This document shows positions 1 to 7,802 of a DNA stretch of 44,289 bases, piece after piece. The stretch is from Oscillospiraceae bacterium (GTDB taxonomy: Bacteria > Bacillota > Clostridia > Oscillospirales > Ruminococcaceae): positions 1-44,289 of the forward strand of contig JAGAJF010000116.1 in NCBI GenBank assembly GCA_017829005.1, read 5' to 3'. Made by a program: the position numbers and the translations under genes. Below the pieces are notes generated by a model. The model was not told the origin of the DNA. It saw only the letters and a program-made list of their open reading frames with translations, and made no database searches. Positions within the stretch are counted from its first letter, which is position 1, and each line of letters begins with the position of its first letter.

Positions 1-216
1 AAGCAGAGGGAGATTTCCGAGAAAATCAGACAGACGGAAAATTCTCTTTTCATTCAGAGGAACGAGAAGATCGCTGCAGCGGTTTTCAAGGCTCTGGGCA
101 GAGAGTATATACCCGGTGATGAAGTCCGCATATACGAATATCTTGCAGGGTGCGATGATTTCAAAATCTATATGAACAGCAAACCGGAAGAAACGGAGGA
201 AGAAAATTGTGTGTAA
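1..216 (+). CDS. 3' end of a small hypothetical protein, probably from a mobile element
   Basis: An open frame enters from the left edge and ends at TAA 214-216, giving 71 visible residues. It is charged and helical (begins KQREISEKIRQ and ends in an acidic tail rich in E). The composition recalls the short coiled-coil proteins carried by integrative elements of Clostridia (DUF3847/DUF4315-like), but no family motif can be confirmed. A small helix-turn-helix gene follows 75 bp later, as is common in such elements. The start lies outside the window. The function is unknown. Confidence 0.5.
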   Translation, partial: KQREISEKIRQTENSLFIQRNEKIAAAVFKALGREYIPGDEVRIYEYLAGCDDFKIYMNSKPEETEEENCV

Positions 217-291
217 CAAGATAAATGCGAGAACAACAAACGGCGGTACATACAGAAAACCGTTCAGCCGAACAGACAGAAAGGCGATAAT

Positions 292-465
292 ATGAACGGT
301 ATGCTTATAGAGGAAATTGAAAGGCTGGATCGGAACTTTCTTACCCCGTCCGAAGCGGCAAAGGCAATGGGAATTTCAATTTCTACATTTTACAGAAACT
401 ATAAGAAGATGAAATTCCCGACCACAAGGGTAGGAAGCAGATTGCAGATATTGAAAGCATTATGA
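292..465 (+). CDS. Small helix-turn-helix (excisionase-like) protein, possibly truncated
   Basis: A 57-residue frame begins at ATG 292, with AAAGGCG 7 bases upstream as ribosome site. Residues about 16-45 read as a helix-turn-helix (LTPSEAAKAMGISISTFYRN) followed by a TTRVGSRLQI strand, the layout of excisionase/MerR-like DNA-binding domains of integrative elements. The protein stops just where this family usually continues with a last helix. The downstream frame is the tail of an ABC ATPase, so the C-terminus may have been lost at a recombination junction near position 420-460. Its role as a recombination or transcription factor is inferred. Confidence 0.55.
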   Translation: MNGMLIEEIERLDRNFLTPSEAAKAMGISISTFYRNYKKMKFPTTRVGSRLQILKAL

Positions 466-536
466 GCGGACGCTCCCTGGAGGACGCTTTCTATGAAATA
501 TACTCGAAAATAAAGGGGGCATACAGCTGTGTTTAA
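418..536 (+). pseudogene. C-terminal stub of an ABC transporter ATP-binding protein
   Basis: A frame open from about position 405 ends at TAA 534-536. Its last ~35 residues read like the end of an ABC-2-type ATPase (RSLEDAFYEIYSK is the typical 'SLEDAF' tail). It overlaps the GTG start of the permease at 529 by 8 bp, the usual translational coupling of an ATPase-permease pair. No Walker A, signature or Walker B region exists upstream; that space holds the helix-turn-helix gene in another frame. The ATPase therefore appears to have been truncated at its 5' side by a recombination event. Confidence 0.6.
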
Positions 537-1686
537 GGATATATTGACTGTTGCCAAAAAGGAACTCAAATCCTGTTTTTCCGATAAGGCTATCCTGGCT
601 CAGATATTGCTCCTGCCATTTTTGATGGTATTCGGTTATTCCATGCTTATGCCTGTATTTAACGAAACAACAGATGAGGCTGACAAAAGCAATCGCACTG
701 CATATTACATAAACGCTCCCGAATATATGGTTGACGGTTTTGTAGAGCTTGGACTCAAAAATGTAGGACATAATAAAACCGATACTATTAAAAATGACAT
801 CTCCGAAAAGAATTGTGACCTGCTTATAGTATTTCCCAAGGATTTTACTATTGCCGAGGTCGGTGCCGCAGCACTTTCCAATGTTGAAATATGGTATAAC
901 TCCGAAAGCAGCGATTCTGTTATGCTTTACAGCAAAACAATGGCTTTCCTTGACGCTTTTCAGCCCAAAGTATTTACAGTAAATGCTGATGCTGATACTG
1001 ACTATGATTTCGGCGATGCGGATTATGGAATGAAACAGCTGCTTGGTATTATTCTTCCGGTGATAATACTGATGTCGGTATTTATGGTGTGTATGAATCT
1101 TGCCGCAGAGTCTATTGCAGGCGATAAGGAACGGGGATTTCTCAATACAATGCTTATTGCTCCAATTAAGAGAAGCAGTATTGCCGCAGGAAAATCCCTC
1201 TGCATTTTTGCCGCAGCTGTCATCGGCGGAATATCTGCATTTGTGGGAATGGCGGCAGCTTTACCGAAACTGGCGGAGTCATCGGGTGCAGCGGAAGGTA
1301 TTTTTTACAGTATTTCCGAATATCTGCTCCTTTTCGCTGTTACAATTACTGCTGTATTTGCTCTTGCAGGTGTTCTGCTTATTCTTTCAACGGTTGCAAA
1401 GGATGTAAAACAAGCCACGAGCATAGCTCCCGCACTTATGCTTGTTCTTATGGTCGCAAGTATGTTGACGGTAACGGAAAGCTTCGGTGAAGCTGTTGAT
1501 GACCTTGGTATGAAAAACGCCTGCATACCTGCGTGGAATACTATGGTTGTTATGCAGGATATTATTGCTTTCGATTATTCTCCCGCTTTTGCGGTAACGA
1601 CCTGCCTTGTAAATCTTTTGTTTGCTGTGATCGCAATATTTGTTACAGGAAGACTGTTTGAGAAAGAGAAGATCGTCAATGGGTAA
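529..1686 (+). CDS. ABC-2 type transporter permease (NatB-like)
   Basis: This is a 385-residue membrane protein. An N-terminal segment (KKELKSCFSDKAILAQILLLPFL start) leads into a first membrane helix at about residues 23-43. A soluble extracytoplasmic stretch of about 130 residues follows, and then a cluster of about five hydrophobic helices from residue ~170 to the end. This is the standard ABC-2 permease plan of efflux systems such as NatAB. The GTG start at 529 overlaps the stop of an ATPase frame, of which only the C-terminal stub remains, so the transporter probably cannot work with a locally encoded partner. The substrate is not predictable. The IS1380-type element lies 62 bp after the stop. 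Confidence 0.85.
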   Translation: MFKDILTVAKKELKSCFSDKAILAQILLLPFLMVFGYSMLMPVFNETTDEADKSNRTAYYINAPEYMVDGFVELGLKNVGHNKTDTIKNDISEKNCDLLIVFPKDFTIAEVGAAALSNVEIWYNSESSDSVMLYSKTMAFLDAFQPKVFTVNADADTDYDFGDADYGMKQLLGIILPVIILMSVFMVCMNLAAESIAGDKERGFLNTMLIAPIKRSSIAAGKSLCIFAAAVIGGISAFVGMAAALPKLAESSGAAEGIFYSISEYLLLFAVTITAVFALAGVLLILSTVAKDVKQATSIAPALMLVLMVASMLTVTESFGEAVDDLGMKNACIPAWNTMVVMQDIIAFDYSPAFAVTTCLVNLLFAVIAIFVTGRLFEKEKIVNG

Positions 1687-1743
1687 GTGATAAGTTTGGG
1701 AGCTTCAAATATGTTCATATCCGGTTATCTCCTATTTTTAAAC

Positions 1744-1764
1744 TATAACCTGATTCCGCAAAAC
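1744..1764. repeat. Left target duplication and terminal inverted repeat of the IS element
   Basis: TATAA (1744-1748) is the target-site copy. The 16-bp terminal repeat starting CCTGATTCCG occupies 1749-1764 and is the exact complement of the right end. Confidence 0.93.
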
Positions 1765-3211
1765 ATAAATAGCAATCTCTTCCCAAAAGCCCGAAAATAT
1801 GGTATAATAGAAGCATAAGAAAAGCTGAAAAACAGCACCGGAAAGGTGAAGAGAAAAATGCGGAAAATAGAGATAGTAACAAGTAATGAAAGACTGATAA
1901 CCCCCAGCGGATTATCCCTTGTTGGACAGGTTCTGGGAAAGTCAGAGCTTATCAAAAAAGCCAACAGAATGAGAACCGAAAAAAGGTCACAGCCGCAAAT
2001 CAAAAACGGAGATATTCTGCTGACAATGATAGGACTTCTGACTCTTGGGAAATCAGATTTTGACAATGTGAATGAATTTCACACCGATGAAGAGTTTTAC
2101 AAGCTTTCTCTTGGAATAGCCTATGGAATCCCGTCTGAATCATCGCTCCGAAATCGTCTTGACGATATCGGTATCTCTATGAATACGCAAATCCTTGAGG
2201 GAAATATCAGTATGTTCCGTGAATGCGGATTTGAACCGTCTGCATTGAAATGCGGCTGCGTGCCTGTGGATATTGATGTATCACCCTTTGATAATTCGGG
2301 CAGTCATAAAAAGGGCGTTTCACGCACATATAAAAACTTTGATGGCTATGCACCCATATTTGCATACATAGGAACCGAAGGATATCTCTGCAATGCCCAG
2401 CTTCGTGAAGGAAGTCAGCATTGTCAGTGCGGAACACCCGAATTTCTCGCAAAAACCATATCGGCAGCTAAAAAAATGACCGATAAGCCTCTTCTTTTCC
2501 GTATGGATTCGGGCAATGACGCTCTTGAAAATATGCTGCTTCTGCATTGGAATGATTCTCAGCTTAAATTTCTCATCAAGCATAATTTCAGATGTGAGAA
2601 TCGTTATGAGATCGCCGAAGAATTAAAATCTGTCTGCAAAAATGTAAAGCATCCCAGAGAGGGAAAAACAGTCTATATCGGCAGCACCTGGCGTGATATT
2701 GAAACTGAAAATGGCGAAAAGTCTGCTGTCAGAATGGTCTATGAGATTACCGAAAGAACCATGACCGCTGACGGTCAGATGCTGTTTATGCCCGATACAG
2801 AGATCAATATGTATTGGACATCTTTGGGTGTTTCCGATGAAGAAATTATCGAGCTATATCATAATCATGCAGTCTGTGAACAGTTTCATAGTGAAATCAA
2901 AACCGATATGGGGATCGAACGTCTGCCTAGCGGAAAGTTTGAGACAAACGCATTGATCTTGAAGCTTACGATGATAGCATATAATATTCTTCGCATTATC
3001 GGTACTGAGTCAATGAAGAAGAATGATATGCCTGTTCGACACAGCACCATCAAACGCTGCAGGATTCGAACAATAATTGATAATTTGATTCTCATTGCCG
3101 GTCAGCTCACTGTTCACGCTCGCACGCTCCGTCTTGCTCTTGGAAGAAGTAATGCTTGGATTCATACCTTCTTAAGACTTGCGGCGGCGTTTTGAGTTTT
3201 GCGGAATCAGG
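1749..3211 (+). mobile_element. Complete IS1380-family insertion sequence
   Basis: The element is 1463 bp and is bounded by perfect 16-bp inverted repeats, CCTGATTCCGCAAAAC at 1749-1764 and its complement at 3196-3211. It is flanked by a perfect 5-bp direct repeat TATAA (1744-1748 and 3212-3216), a target duplication within the 4-5 bp range known for IS1380. It contains one full-length transposase gene and a TATAAT -10 box at 1803-1808. Intact ends, intact gene and undecayed duplication point to a recent and possibly still active insertion. Confidence 0.93.
1858..3195 (+). CDS. IS1380-family transposase
   Basis: The protein has 445 residues if read from ATG 1858, which sits 8 bases after AAAGGTGA; a GTG at 1846 in the same frame overlaps that ribosome site and is less likely. 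It carries out cut-and-paste transposition of the surrounding element. A DDE layout is visible: an aspartate in PVDIDVSPFDNSGSHKKG, a second in LFRMDSGNDALENM, and a C-terminal YHNHAVCEQFHSEIKTDMG block with the catalytic glutamate and the basic E-x6-K type motif of the family. The length fits the usual 430-470 residues. The frame is uninterrupted. The stop lies directly before the right inverted repeat. Confidence 0.92.
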   Translation: MRKIEIVTSNERLITPSGLSLVGQVLGKSELIKKANRMRTEKRSQPQIKNGDILLTMIGLLTLGKSDFDNVNEFHTDEEFYKLSLGIAYGIPSESSLRNRLDDIGISMNTQILEGNISMFRECGFEPSALKCGCVPVDIDVSPFDNSGSHKKGVSRTYKNFDGYAPIFAYIGTEGYLCNAQLREGSQHCQCGTPEFLAKTISAAKKMTDKPLLFRMDSGNDALENMLLLHWNDSQLKFLIKHNFRCENRYEIAEELKSVCKNVKHPREGKTVYIGSTWRDIETENGEKSAVRMVYEITERTMTADGQMLFMPDTEINMYWTSLGVSDEEIIELYHNHAVCEQFHSEIKTDMGIERLPSGKFETNALILKLTMIAYNILRIIGTESMKKNDMPVRHSTIKRCRIRTIIDNLILIAGQLTVHARTLRLALGRSNAWIHTFLRLAAAF

Positions 3212-3216
3212 TATAA
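3196..3216. repeat. Right terminal inverted repeat and target duplication of the IS element
   Basis: The 16-bp repeat (3196-3211) is the complement of the left end, followed by the second TATAA target copy (3212-3216). Confidence 0.93.
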
Positions 3217-3225
3217 ATTAAATAT

Positions 3226-3258
3226 GCCGCCCGTTCTCATAGAGTACGGACGGCGTTT
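3226..3258. terminator. Probable terminator hairpin between the IS element and the minus-strand coiled-coil gene
   Basis: GCCGCCCGT (3226-3234) pairs with ACGGACGGC (3246-3254) with one mismatch, and TTTT follows on the plus strand. It lies just after the stop of the minus-strand gene that ends at 3262, so it may serve either direction. Confidence 0.55.
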
Positions 3259-3261
3259 TCA

Positions 3262-4122
3262 TTATAGGCTGGGTCCGCTGTTGCTGCGGCGTTGGCTTCT
3301 GTCTTTTTCTGTCAGACGCTCATATTCCTCGACTATGCTGTCACCCAAGCCGTATTTGGTGTCAATTTCTTCGGCAAGTTCGGGCTTTCCGAATTTGCGG
3401 CAGAGGGCAGAGCCTGCATTGCATATAGCGTCGATAATGTTTCGCTGGGGTTTGGTCAGGTCAGCCCTGCACTCGTTCTTTGCGAATATGAGCGTTGCCG
3501 CCGACATACACAGCTCCTTTATGAATGCCATAGCTTCGTTGAATTTGTCCGTCAGAGCTTTGATGGAGGTTTCCAATACGCTGATTTTCCCGTTTAGTTC
3601 GGAAACCTCTTTTTCGTGCTTTTCGTTGAGGATATGTTCCTGATGTTCCAATGCGGCAGACAGCCGTTGATTATGTGCGTTTTCGTTGCTGACGATCCTG
3701 CAGTTGAGAGTTTGTATCTTGCTTTCCTTTTCCTCGAGAAGTGCGTCCAAACCTGCAATTTTACTGTCTTTATCGGATATGGTGCTGTAAAGGTCAGCGA
3801 TTTCTGCTTCTTTGCTGTTTATTTCGGTATTTTTCTCAAAAATTATCTCGCCGTAGTATTCGTGAGGGCTGTTTTTCTGTTTCATCAAATCACGGCGTTC
3901 TTCTTCAATGAGAAGTCCTGCCTGTTCAATCTGAGCTGCAAAGGCAAGGTTTCTTTCGGCAGATGCTTCGTTGATCTCAGCCTGCTCATTTACAAGCTGT
4001 TCTGCCCTGGCAAGCTTCTCTGACCGTTCCGACAGCTCCTTTTCACGGTTGTCGAGAGCAAGCTGCTGTTCGGAGCGTTCATCGTTCCATTTTATTTTTT
4101 CAAGAGCTAACGCAGAGGTCAT
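3262..4122 (-). CDS. Coiled-coil protein of unknown function, 5' end damaged
   Basis: From ATG 4122 the frame gives 286 residues, very rich in E, K, Q and A, predicted to be almost entirely coiled coil up to about residue 200. A more mixed C-terminal part follows (includes KPQRNIIDAICNAGSALC). The frame stays open upstream to 4335 with the same coiled-coil character but no ATG, GTG or TTG. The natural start is therefore missing, or the protein was once joined to the SpoVG-like frame that overlaps it at 4307-4335. Similar coiled-coil genes beside SpoVG genes occur in integrative elements of Firmicutes. The function is unknown. Confidence 0.55.
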   Translation of the reverse strand: MTSALALEKIKWNDERSEQQLALDNREKELSERSEKLARAEQLVNEQAEINEASAERNLAFAAQIEQAGLLIEEERRDLMKQKNSPHEYYGEIIFEKNTEINSKEAEIADLYSTISDKDSKIAGLDALLEEKESKIQTLNCRIVSNENAHNQRLSAALEHQEHILNEKHEKEVSELNGKISVLETSIKALTDKFNEAMAFIKELCMSAATLIFAKNECRADLTKPQRNIIDAICNAGSALCRKFGKPELAEEIDTKYGLGDSIVEEYERLTEKDRSQRRSNSGPSL

Positions 4123-4306
4123 ATTGTCAGCTTGTTTCGTTGCTTTTTCAATGACACTGTCGGCTTTTTCTTCGGCAGCCCGAAGGCGTTCTTCCGCTTT
4201 TTCATTCTTGCGGTCTGCTTTGCGTTTTTGCTCGGCAAGGTCAGCAATTATGGAATCCTGGTTGCTTGATATGAGCTGTGCGTCCTCAACAGCCTTGTTC
4301 AGACGG

Positions 4307-4444
4307 TCAAGCTCGGAACGTTTTATCTTTCTGTATCACCTTTATATCGGTGATAGTGATACAGTCATCAATGGTAATAGAAAATACAGCTTCCCGAATA
4401 CCTTCGTTGTATATCCTTGTGGGAGAAATGCGACTTATTTTCAT
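4307..4444 (-). pseudogene. Truncated SpoVG-like protein
   Basis: ATG 4444 opens a 45-residue frame whose first 40 residues align in pattern with the N-terminal half of SpoVG (MKISRISPTRI, then EAVFSITIDDCITITDIKVI). The expected second half, with the MPSR motif and C-terminal helix, is replaced by a few residues and TGA at 4307. A +1 shift would carry translation into the coiled-coil frame. It lies 97 bp downstream of an intact SpoVG gene, so it is probably a duplicated copy broken by a deletion or frameshift. Programmed frameshifting is possible but has no strong support. Confidence 0.6.
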
Positions 4445-4474
4445 AGTGTCACCCTTTCTTTTGGAAATGATGTT

Positions 4475-4511
4475 TTACAGTCCCGTTCCCATAGTGAAAA
4501 CAGGACTGTAA
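4475..4511. repeat. 9-bp inverted repeat between the two SpoVG-like genes
   Basis: TTACAGTCC (4475-4483) and GGACTGTAA (4503-4511) are perfect complements separated by 19 bp. No T-run follows on the minus strand, so it is more likely a processing or stability hairpin than a terminator. Confidence 0.4.
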
Positions 4512-4541
4512 TCGGTTCGGAACATAAACGCAGCTTATGCA

Positions 4542-4835
4542 TTATTCGGTAACTTCCTCATCATTCATGATCTTTTCAAGCGCAACATACCTTTCGTATG
4601 CCGAGAGAATGATCTTGTCAAATTCATCTCTGGTTTCGGGATCAATCGGATGAATAATGTCACGGTAAATGCCGTTCTCGTCCTTTCGGCTGGGCATAGC
4701 TGCAAAGAGTCTGTCATTGCCCTGCACGATCTTTATCTCGTGTACTGCAAGGCAGTTGTCGATAGTGATCGAAACAATAGCTTTGAGGTTACCCTCGGGA
4801 AAAGTTTTTCTGATCTTAACGTCGGAAATGTTCAT
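4542..4835 (-). CDS. spoVG: SpoVG family protein
   Basis: This 97-residue protein starts at ATG 4835, chosen because AAAGGCGG lies about 6 bases upstream and the product then begins MNISDVKIRK as SpoVG proteins do. The core SITIDNCLAVHEIKIVQG and the signature FAAMPSRK are present, followed by an amphipathic C-terminal helix ending in an acidic tail. SpoVG is a site-specific nucleic-acid-binding regulator of septation and sporulation in Firmicutes, and extra copies are often carried by mobile elements. The broken copy and coiled-coil gene downstream suggest this is such an accessory copy rather than the housekeeping gene; that part is inference. Confidence 0.88.
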   Translation of the reverse strand: MNISDVKIRKTFPEGNLKAIVSITIDNCLAVHEIKIVQGNDRLFAAMPSRKDENGIYRDIIHPIDPETRDEFDKIILSAYERYVALEKIMNDEEVTE

Positions 4836-4891
4836 AAAAAAATCCGCCTTTCTTAGATTATTTAGGCTTATCAAGAAATCAACAGCTGCCA

Positions 4892-5227
4892 GCATATTCG
4901 GTGGACAAGTTTTATCGTCTGAGGAACGGGTTTCATTGGTTTGCAGATGAACAGCCGTCTGAAGAAACCAAAGATCACGTTGAAGCTGTGCTTGAAAGCT
5001 GCAATTGGAAAATAGATCAGGTGCTTACCCATACTTGTCCCTTAAAGTATATCCCTACAGAAGCGTTTTTGCCGAGCATTGATCAGAAAACAGTTGACCG
5101 CAGCACGGAAGAATGGCTTGATACTCTTGAAGAAGAACTGACATATAAACGCTGGCTCTGCGGTCACTGGCATATTGACAAGCGCATTGACGATTTTCGG
5201 TTTGTGATGAATGATATTATATTATGA
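4892..5227 (+). pseudogene. C-terminal remnant of a metallophosphoesterase
   Basis: About 111 residues remain in frame (AYSVDKFYRLRNG onward). The motifs VLTHTCP and CGHWHID are the C-terminal metal-binding histidine motifs of calcineurin-like phosphoesterases. The N-terminal half with the D-x-H and GNH(D/E) motifs is missing. The homologous-looking sequence begins abruptly at about 4892, just outside the SpoVG region, which suggests a deletion or insertion junction there. The GTG at 4901 could start translation, but the product would lack half of the active site. Confidence 0.75.
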
Positions 5228-5397
5228 TCTCTTAGGTAATGACCGGTGATATTTTGCCGGCAAAATATTTATAAAAAAAACGGCATAACTTACAGAAAAA
5301 ATGTAGGTTACCATTTTGAGTGGTGTTGGGGTTATATGATGTTAGAGGAGCAGACAACACTATTTTTGAAAAGTTGCAAATAAATTGACATATATCT

Positions 5398-5442
5398 ATT
5401 GAAAAGTCAGAAAAACTGTGGTATAATATCATTGAAAAGTCA
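5398..5442 (+). promoter_or_regulatory. Promoter of the DUF4143 ATPase with a direct-repeat pair
   Basis: TTGAAA (5399-5404) and TATAAT (5422-5427) are separated by exactly 17 bp. The 12-mer ATTGAAAAGTCA occurs twice, at 5398-5409 over the -35 box and at 5431-5442 around the expected transcription start. This resembles a pair of repressor sites; the regulator is unknown. Confidence 0.7.
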
Positions 5443-5458
5443 TAACAGAGGTGATATT

Positions 5459-6808
5459 ATGCTATACCGCAAGATTGAAAAGGTGATCACAGAGCATTTG
5501 CAGTCTGATTCCAAGAAAATCCTTTTGGTTGACGGCGCTCGTCAGGTTGGAAAAACCTATATTATTCGTTATGTCGGCAACAAGCTTTTTGAGAATTTTA
5601 TTGAAATAAATATGGTCGAGGATTCTCTCGGCGACCGACTTTTTGCAAACACAAATACCATAGAGGATTTTTATCTTCAAGTCAGTATGCTTTTCGGCGA
5701 TAAAATGAAGAAAAAAGAAAATACTCTCATATTCATTGACGAAATACAAGCGTATCCCCACCTGCTTACGCTGCTGAAATTTCTGTCGCAGGATAACAAA
5801 TTCACATATATCGCAAGTGGTTCGCTTTTAGGCGTTACGCTTTCGCAGACAACTTCTATTCCAATGGGCAGTATTCGTAAGGTCAGAATGTTCCCTCTTG
5901 ATTTTGAGGAATTTCTGTATGCCAACGGAATGAACGAGATCGTCATTTTATCTTTGAGGAAAAAGTTTGAGCGGCTTGAAGCTCTTGACGAGCCTATGCA
6001 CAATAAAATGATGGATGTGTTCCGAAAATTTTTGCTTGTGGGAGGGATGCCCGACTCTGTAAACTCATACCTTTCCGAAAAAAATATTCAGTCCGTCCGT
6101 GAGATACAGAAGGAAATTCACGATTATTATGCCGCAGACGCTTCCAAATATGATGAGGAAAACAAATTGAAGATCCGTAGGGTGTATGACCTTATTCCAT
6201 CGAATATGGAGAATAAGAAAAAGCGTGTTATTGCGCAGAGTATCGAAAACAAAAAGGGCAAGACCTTTAATGATTATTGTGATGAGTTCGAGTATCTTAT
6301 CAGCGCAGGCATTGCTCTGAATGTTCAGGCAATTTCAAATCCTGCGTTTCCACTGATTGAGTCAACCGGAAAAAATCTGCTGAAGCTTTATCTCAATGAC
6401 GTTGGTATTCTGACGGGTATTCTCTACGGAAACAATATCCGTGCTGTCCTTGATGATGAACGGAGTATCAATCTCGGTTCGGTCTATGAAACGGTTGTGG
6501 CAAGCGAACTTATTGCTCACGGACACAGGCTGTTCTATTATGACAATAGGAACAAAGGTGAAGTTGATTACCTTATTGACGATTACGACAGCCTTTCCGC
6601 CGTACCGATCGAAGTAAAATCAGGAAAGGACTATACTGTCCACAGTGCGCTCAATACTTTTGTGCAGAATGAAGATTATCACATCAAGAAAGCGTTTGTT
6701 GTATCGAATGAAAGGAGTGTAATGCAAAAAGGCAAGATAACCTATATCCCTATCTATTATATTATGTTTTTTAATGCTGATTCGGGGAGCGGGAATATGA
6801 AGCTTTAG
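5459..6808 (+). CDS. AAA-family ATPase with DUF4143 domain
   Basis: The protein has 449 residues from ATG 5459, preceded by AGAGGTG; the frame is open further up but only through promoter sequence. The N-terminal AAA module shows a P-loop at residues 26-33 (GARQVGKT) and a Walker B (LIFIDEIQ) near residue 95. The C-terminal DUF4143 part ends with GEVDYLI and IEVKSGK, the D...ExK arrangement of a PD-(D/E)XK-like fold. Such proteins are widespread in gut Firmicutes and Bacteroidetes, often in many copies and in variable regions; their physiological role is not established. It has its own promoter and stands alone between gene remnants. It ends in TAG. Confidence 0.88.
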   Translation: MLYRKIEKVITEHLQSDSKKILLVDGARQVGKTYIIRYVGNKLFENFIEINMVEDSLGDRLFANTNTIEDFYLQVSMLFGDKMKKKENTLIFIDEIQAYPHLLTLLKFLSQDNKFTYIASGSLLGVTLSQTTSIPMGSIRKVRMFPLDFEEFLYANGMNEIVILSLRKKFERLEALDEPMHNKMMDVFRKFLLVGGMPDSVNSYLSEKNIQSVREIQKEIHDYYAADASKYDEENKLKIRRVYDLIPSNMENKKKRVIAQSIENKKGKTFNDYCDEFEYLISAGIALNVQAISNPAFPLIESTGKNLLKLYLNDVGILTGILYGNNIRAVLDDERSINLGSVYETVVASELIAHGHRLFYYDNRNKGEVDYLIDDYDSLSAVPIEVKSGKDYTVHSALNTFVQNEDYHIKKAFVVSNERSVMQKGKITYIPIYYIMFFNADSGSGNMKL

Positions 6809-7110
6809 TACCATTATTGCAAAAAAGTATACTTAACGTGCAGAAAGCCTTTCTCATAGAGGTATAAGGCAGTATTGAAGAAATTTCAGCATAAAAAAGC
6901 ACTCCACCGAATTATATCAATTCAAGCGGAGTGTATTATGCAGAAATATACCTTGGTCTTTGGTCATTATTTGGTCTTTAAAGCTGCGAAAAGATATCCG
7001 AAACTACCGAAAACGGATTTGCGCAAATTGCCGTAAACACACGTAGAATAGCCATTTTCGACAATTTGCTAAAAAGCAGAAAATTGGACTTTGGCAATTC
7101 AAGTCTGTAA
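6809..7110. other. Intergenic region without a recognisable gene; one hairpin
   Basis: No convincing coding frame is seen. CACTCC (6900-6905) pairs with GGAGTG (6928-6933), with an inner GAATT/AATTC; on the minus strand it is followed by six T residues, like a terminator with no gene in front of it. The phrase TTGGTCTT is repeated at 6953-6980. The sequence may be the edge of a deleted element. Confidence 0.4.
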
Positions 7111-7296
7111 AGGGAAACCAAGCTGATATTTGTCCGTGAGTACAAGAACAACAAGCTGGGGGCGGCGCCATATACATTCCTGGGCATGGCTGATTATGTA
7201 AAACACGAAGGCTCAAAGCCGATGAATGTTGTGTGGAAGCTGCGGGAGCCTATTCCCGCTAAGTATATTAAGAAGACTAATAAGTTGGTGGTATAA
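7111..7296 (+). pseudogene. C-terminal remnant of a DEAD/DEAH helicase (DUF3427 end)
   Basis: The open frame from 7111 (stop TAA at 7108-7110 just before) to TAA 7294-7296 encodes about 61 residues. The tail contains LGMADYVKHEGSKPM and WKLREPIPAKY, matching the closing segment of DUF3427, the C-terminal domain of a family of large superfamily II helicases. All helicase motifs are absent. The stop overlaps the ATG of the NUDIX gene (TAATG), so the pair was once translationally coupled. Confidence 0.7.
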
Positions 7297-7760
7297 TGTT
7301 GGAAGTTGTAGCAGCACTAATCCGCAAAGACGAAAAATTACTTATCTGTCAGCGTCCTGCAAATAAAAATCTTGGTCTGCTGTGGGAGTTCCCCGGGGGC
7401 AAGATCGAACCGGGTGAAACAGGCGAACAGGCGATTATCCGTGAATGCCGTGAGGAGCTTGGAGTGACGCTGAAAGTTGACAGCTTCTTTATGGACGTTA
7501 CTCACGAATATCCCGACAGGACGGTGCATTTATCGGTGTATAACTGTTCGCTGACTGACGGAGAGCCTGTTATGTTGGAGCATAACGATATGCGTTGGAT
7601 AACGGCATCTGAGTGCAGTGAATTTGAGTTTTGCCCTGCCGATGTGGAAATATTGGTGAGGCTTGTTAAATGCGAAAAGGTATATTTATATGATCATTTC
7701 TGTCCTGTTTACAATAGAATTATTGATTCTGAATTGTGTTACGAGAGTATATCCCGGTAG
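7296..7760 (+). CDS. NUDIX hydrolase, MutT-like (8-oxo-dGTP diphosphatase type)
   Basis: This 154-residue NUDIX protein would hydrolyse a nucleoside diphosphate-linked substrate, probably oxidised dGTP or dCTP, to keep the nucleotide pool clean. The NUDIX box begins at GGKIEPGETGEQA near residue 37 and continues through RECREELG. The fold strand LLWEFPGG and the C-terminal WITASE helix cap are typical of MutT. The family is usually about 130 residues; the last ~25 (from about KCEKVYLYDHF) look unrelated and may be read-through into foreign sequence. The start ATG overlaps the stop of the helicase remnant, and no separate promoter is evident. Confidence 0.85.
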   Translation: MLEVVAALIRKDEKLLICQRPANKNLGLLWEFPGGKIEPGETGEQAIIRECREELGVTLKVDSFFMDVTHEYPDRTVHLSVYNCSLTDGEPVMLEHNDMRWITASECSEFEFCPADVEILVRLVKCEKVYLYDHFCPVYNRIIDSELCYESISR

Positions 7761-7802
7761 TACCTGTATAGCTCAAGCTTGATAGTTACATTCTTCATAA
7801 TA

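Noticed and set aside
6893-6933. Attachment site or terminator at the 6900 hairpin
   Set aside because: It has the form of a minus-strand terminator but no gene precedes it, and no second copy that would mark an attachment pair was seen.
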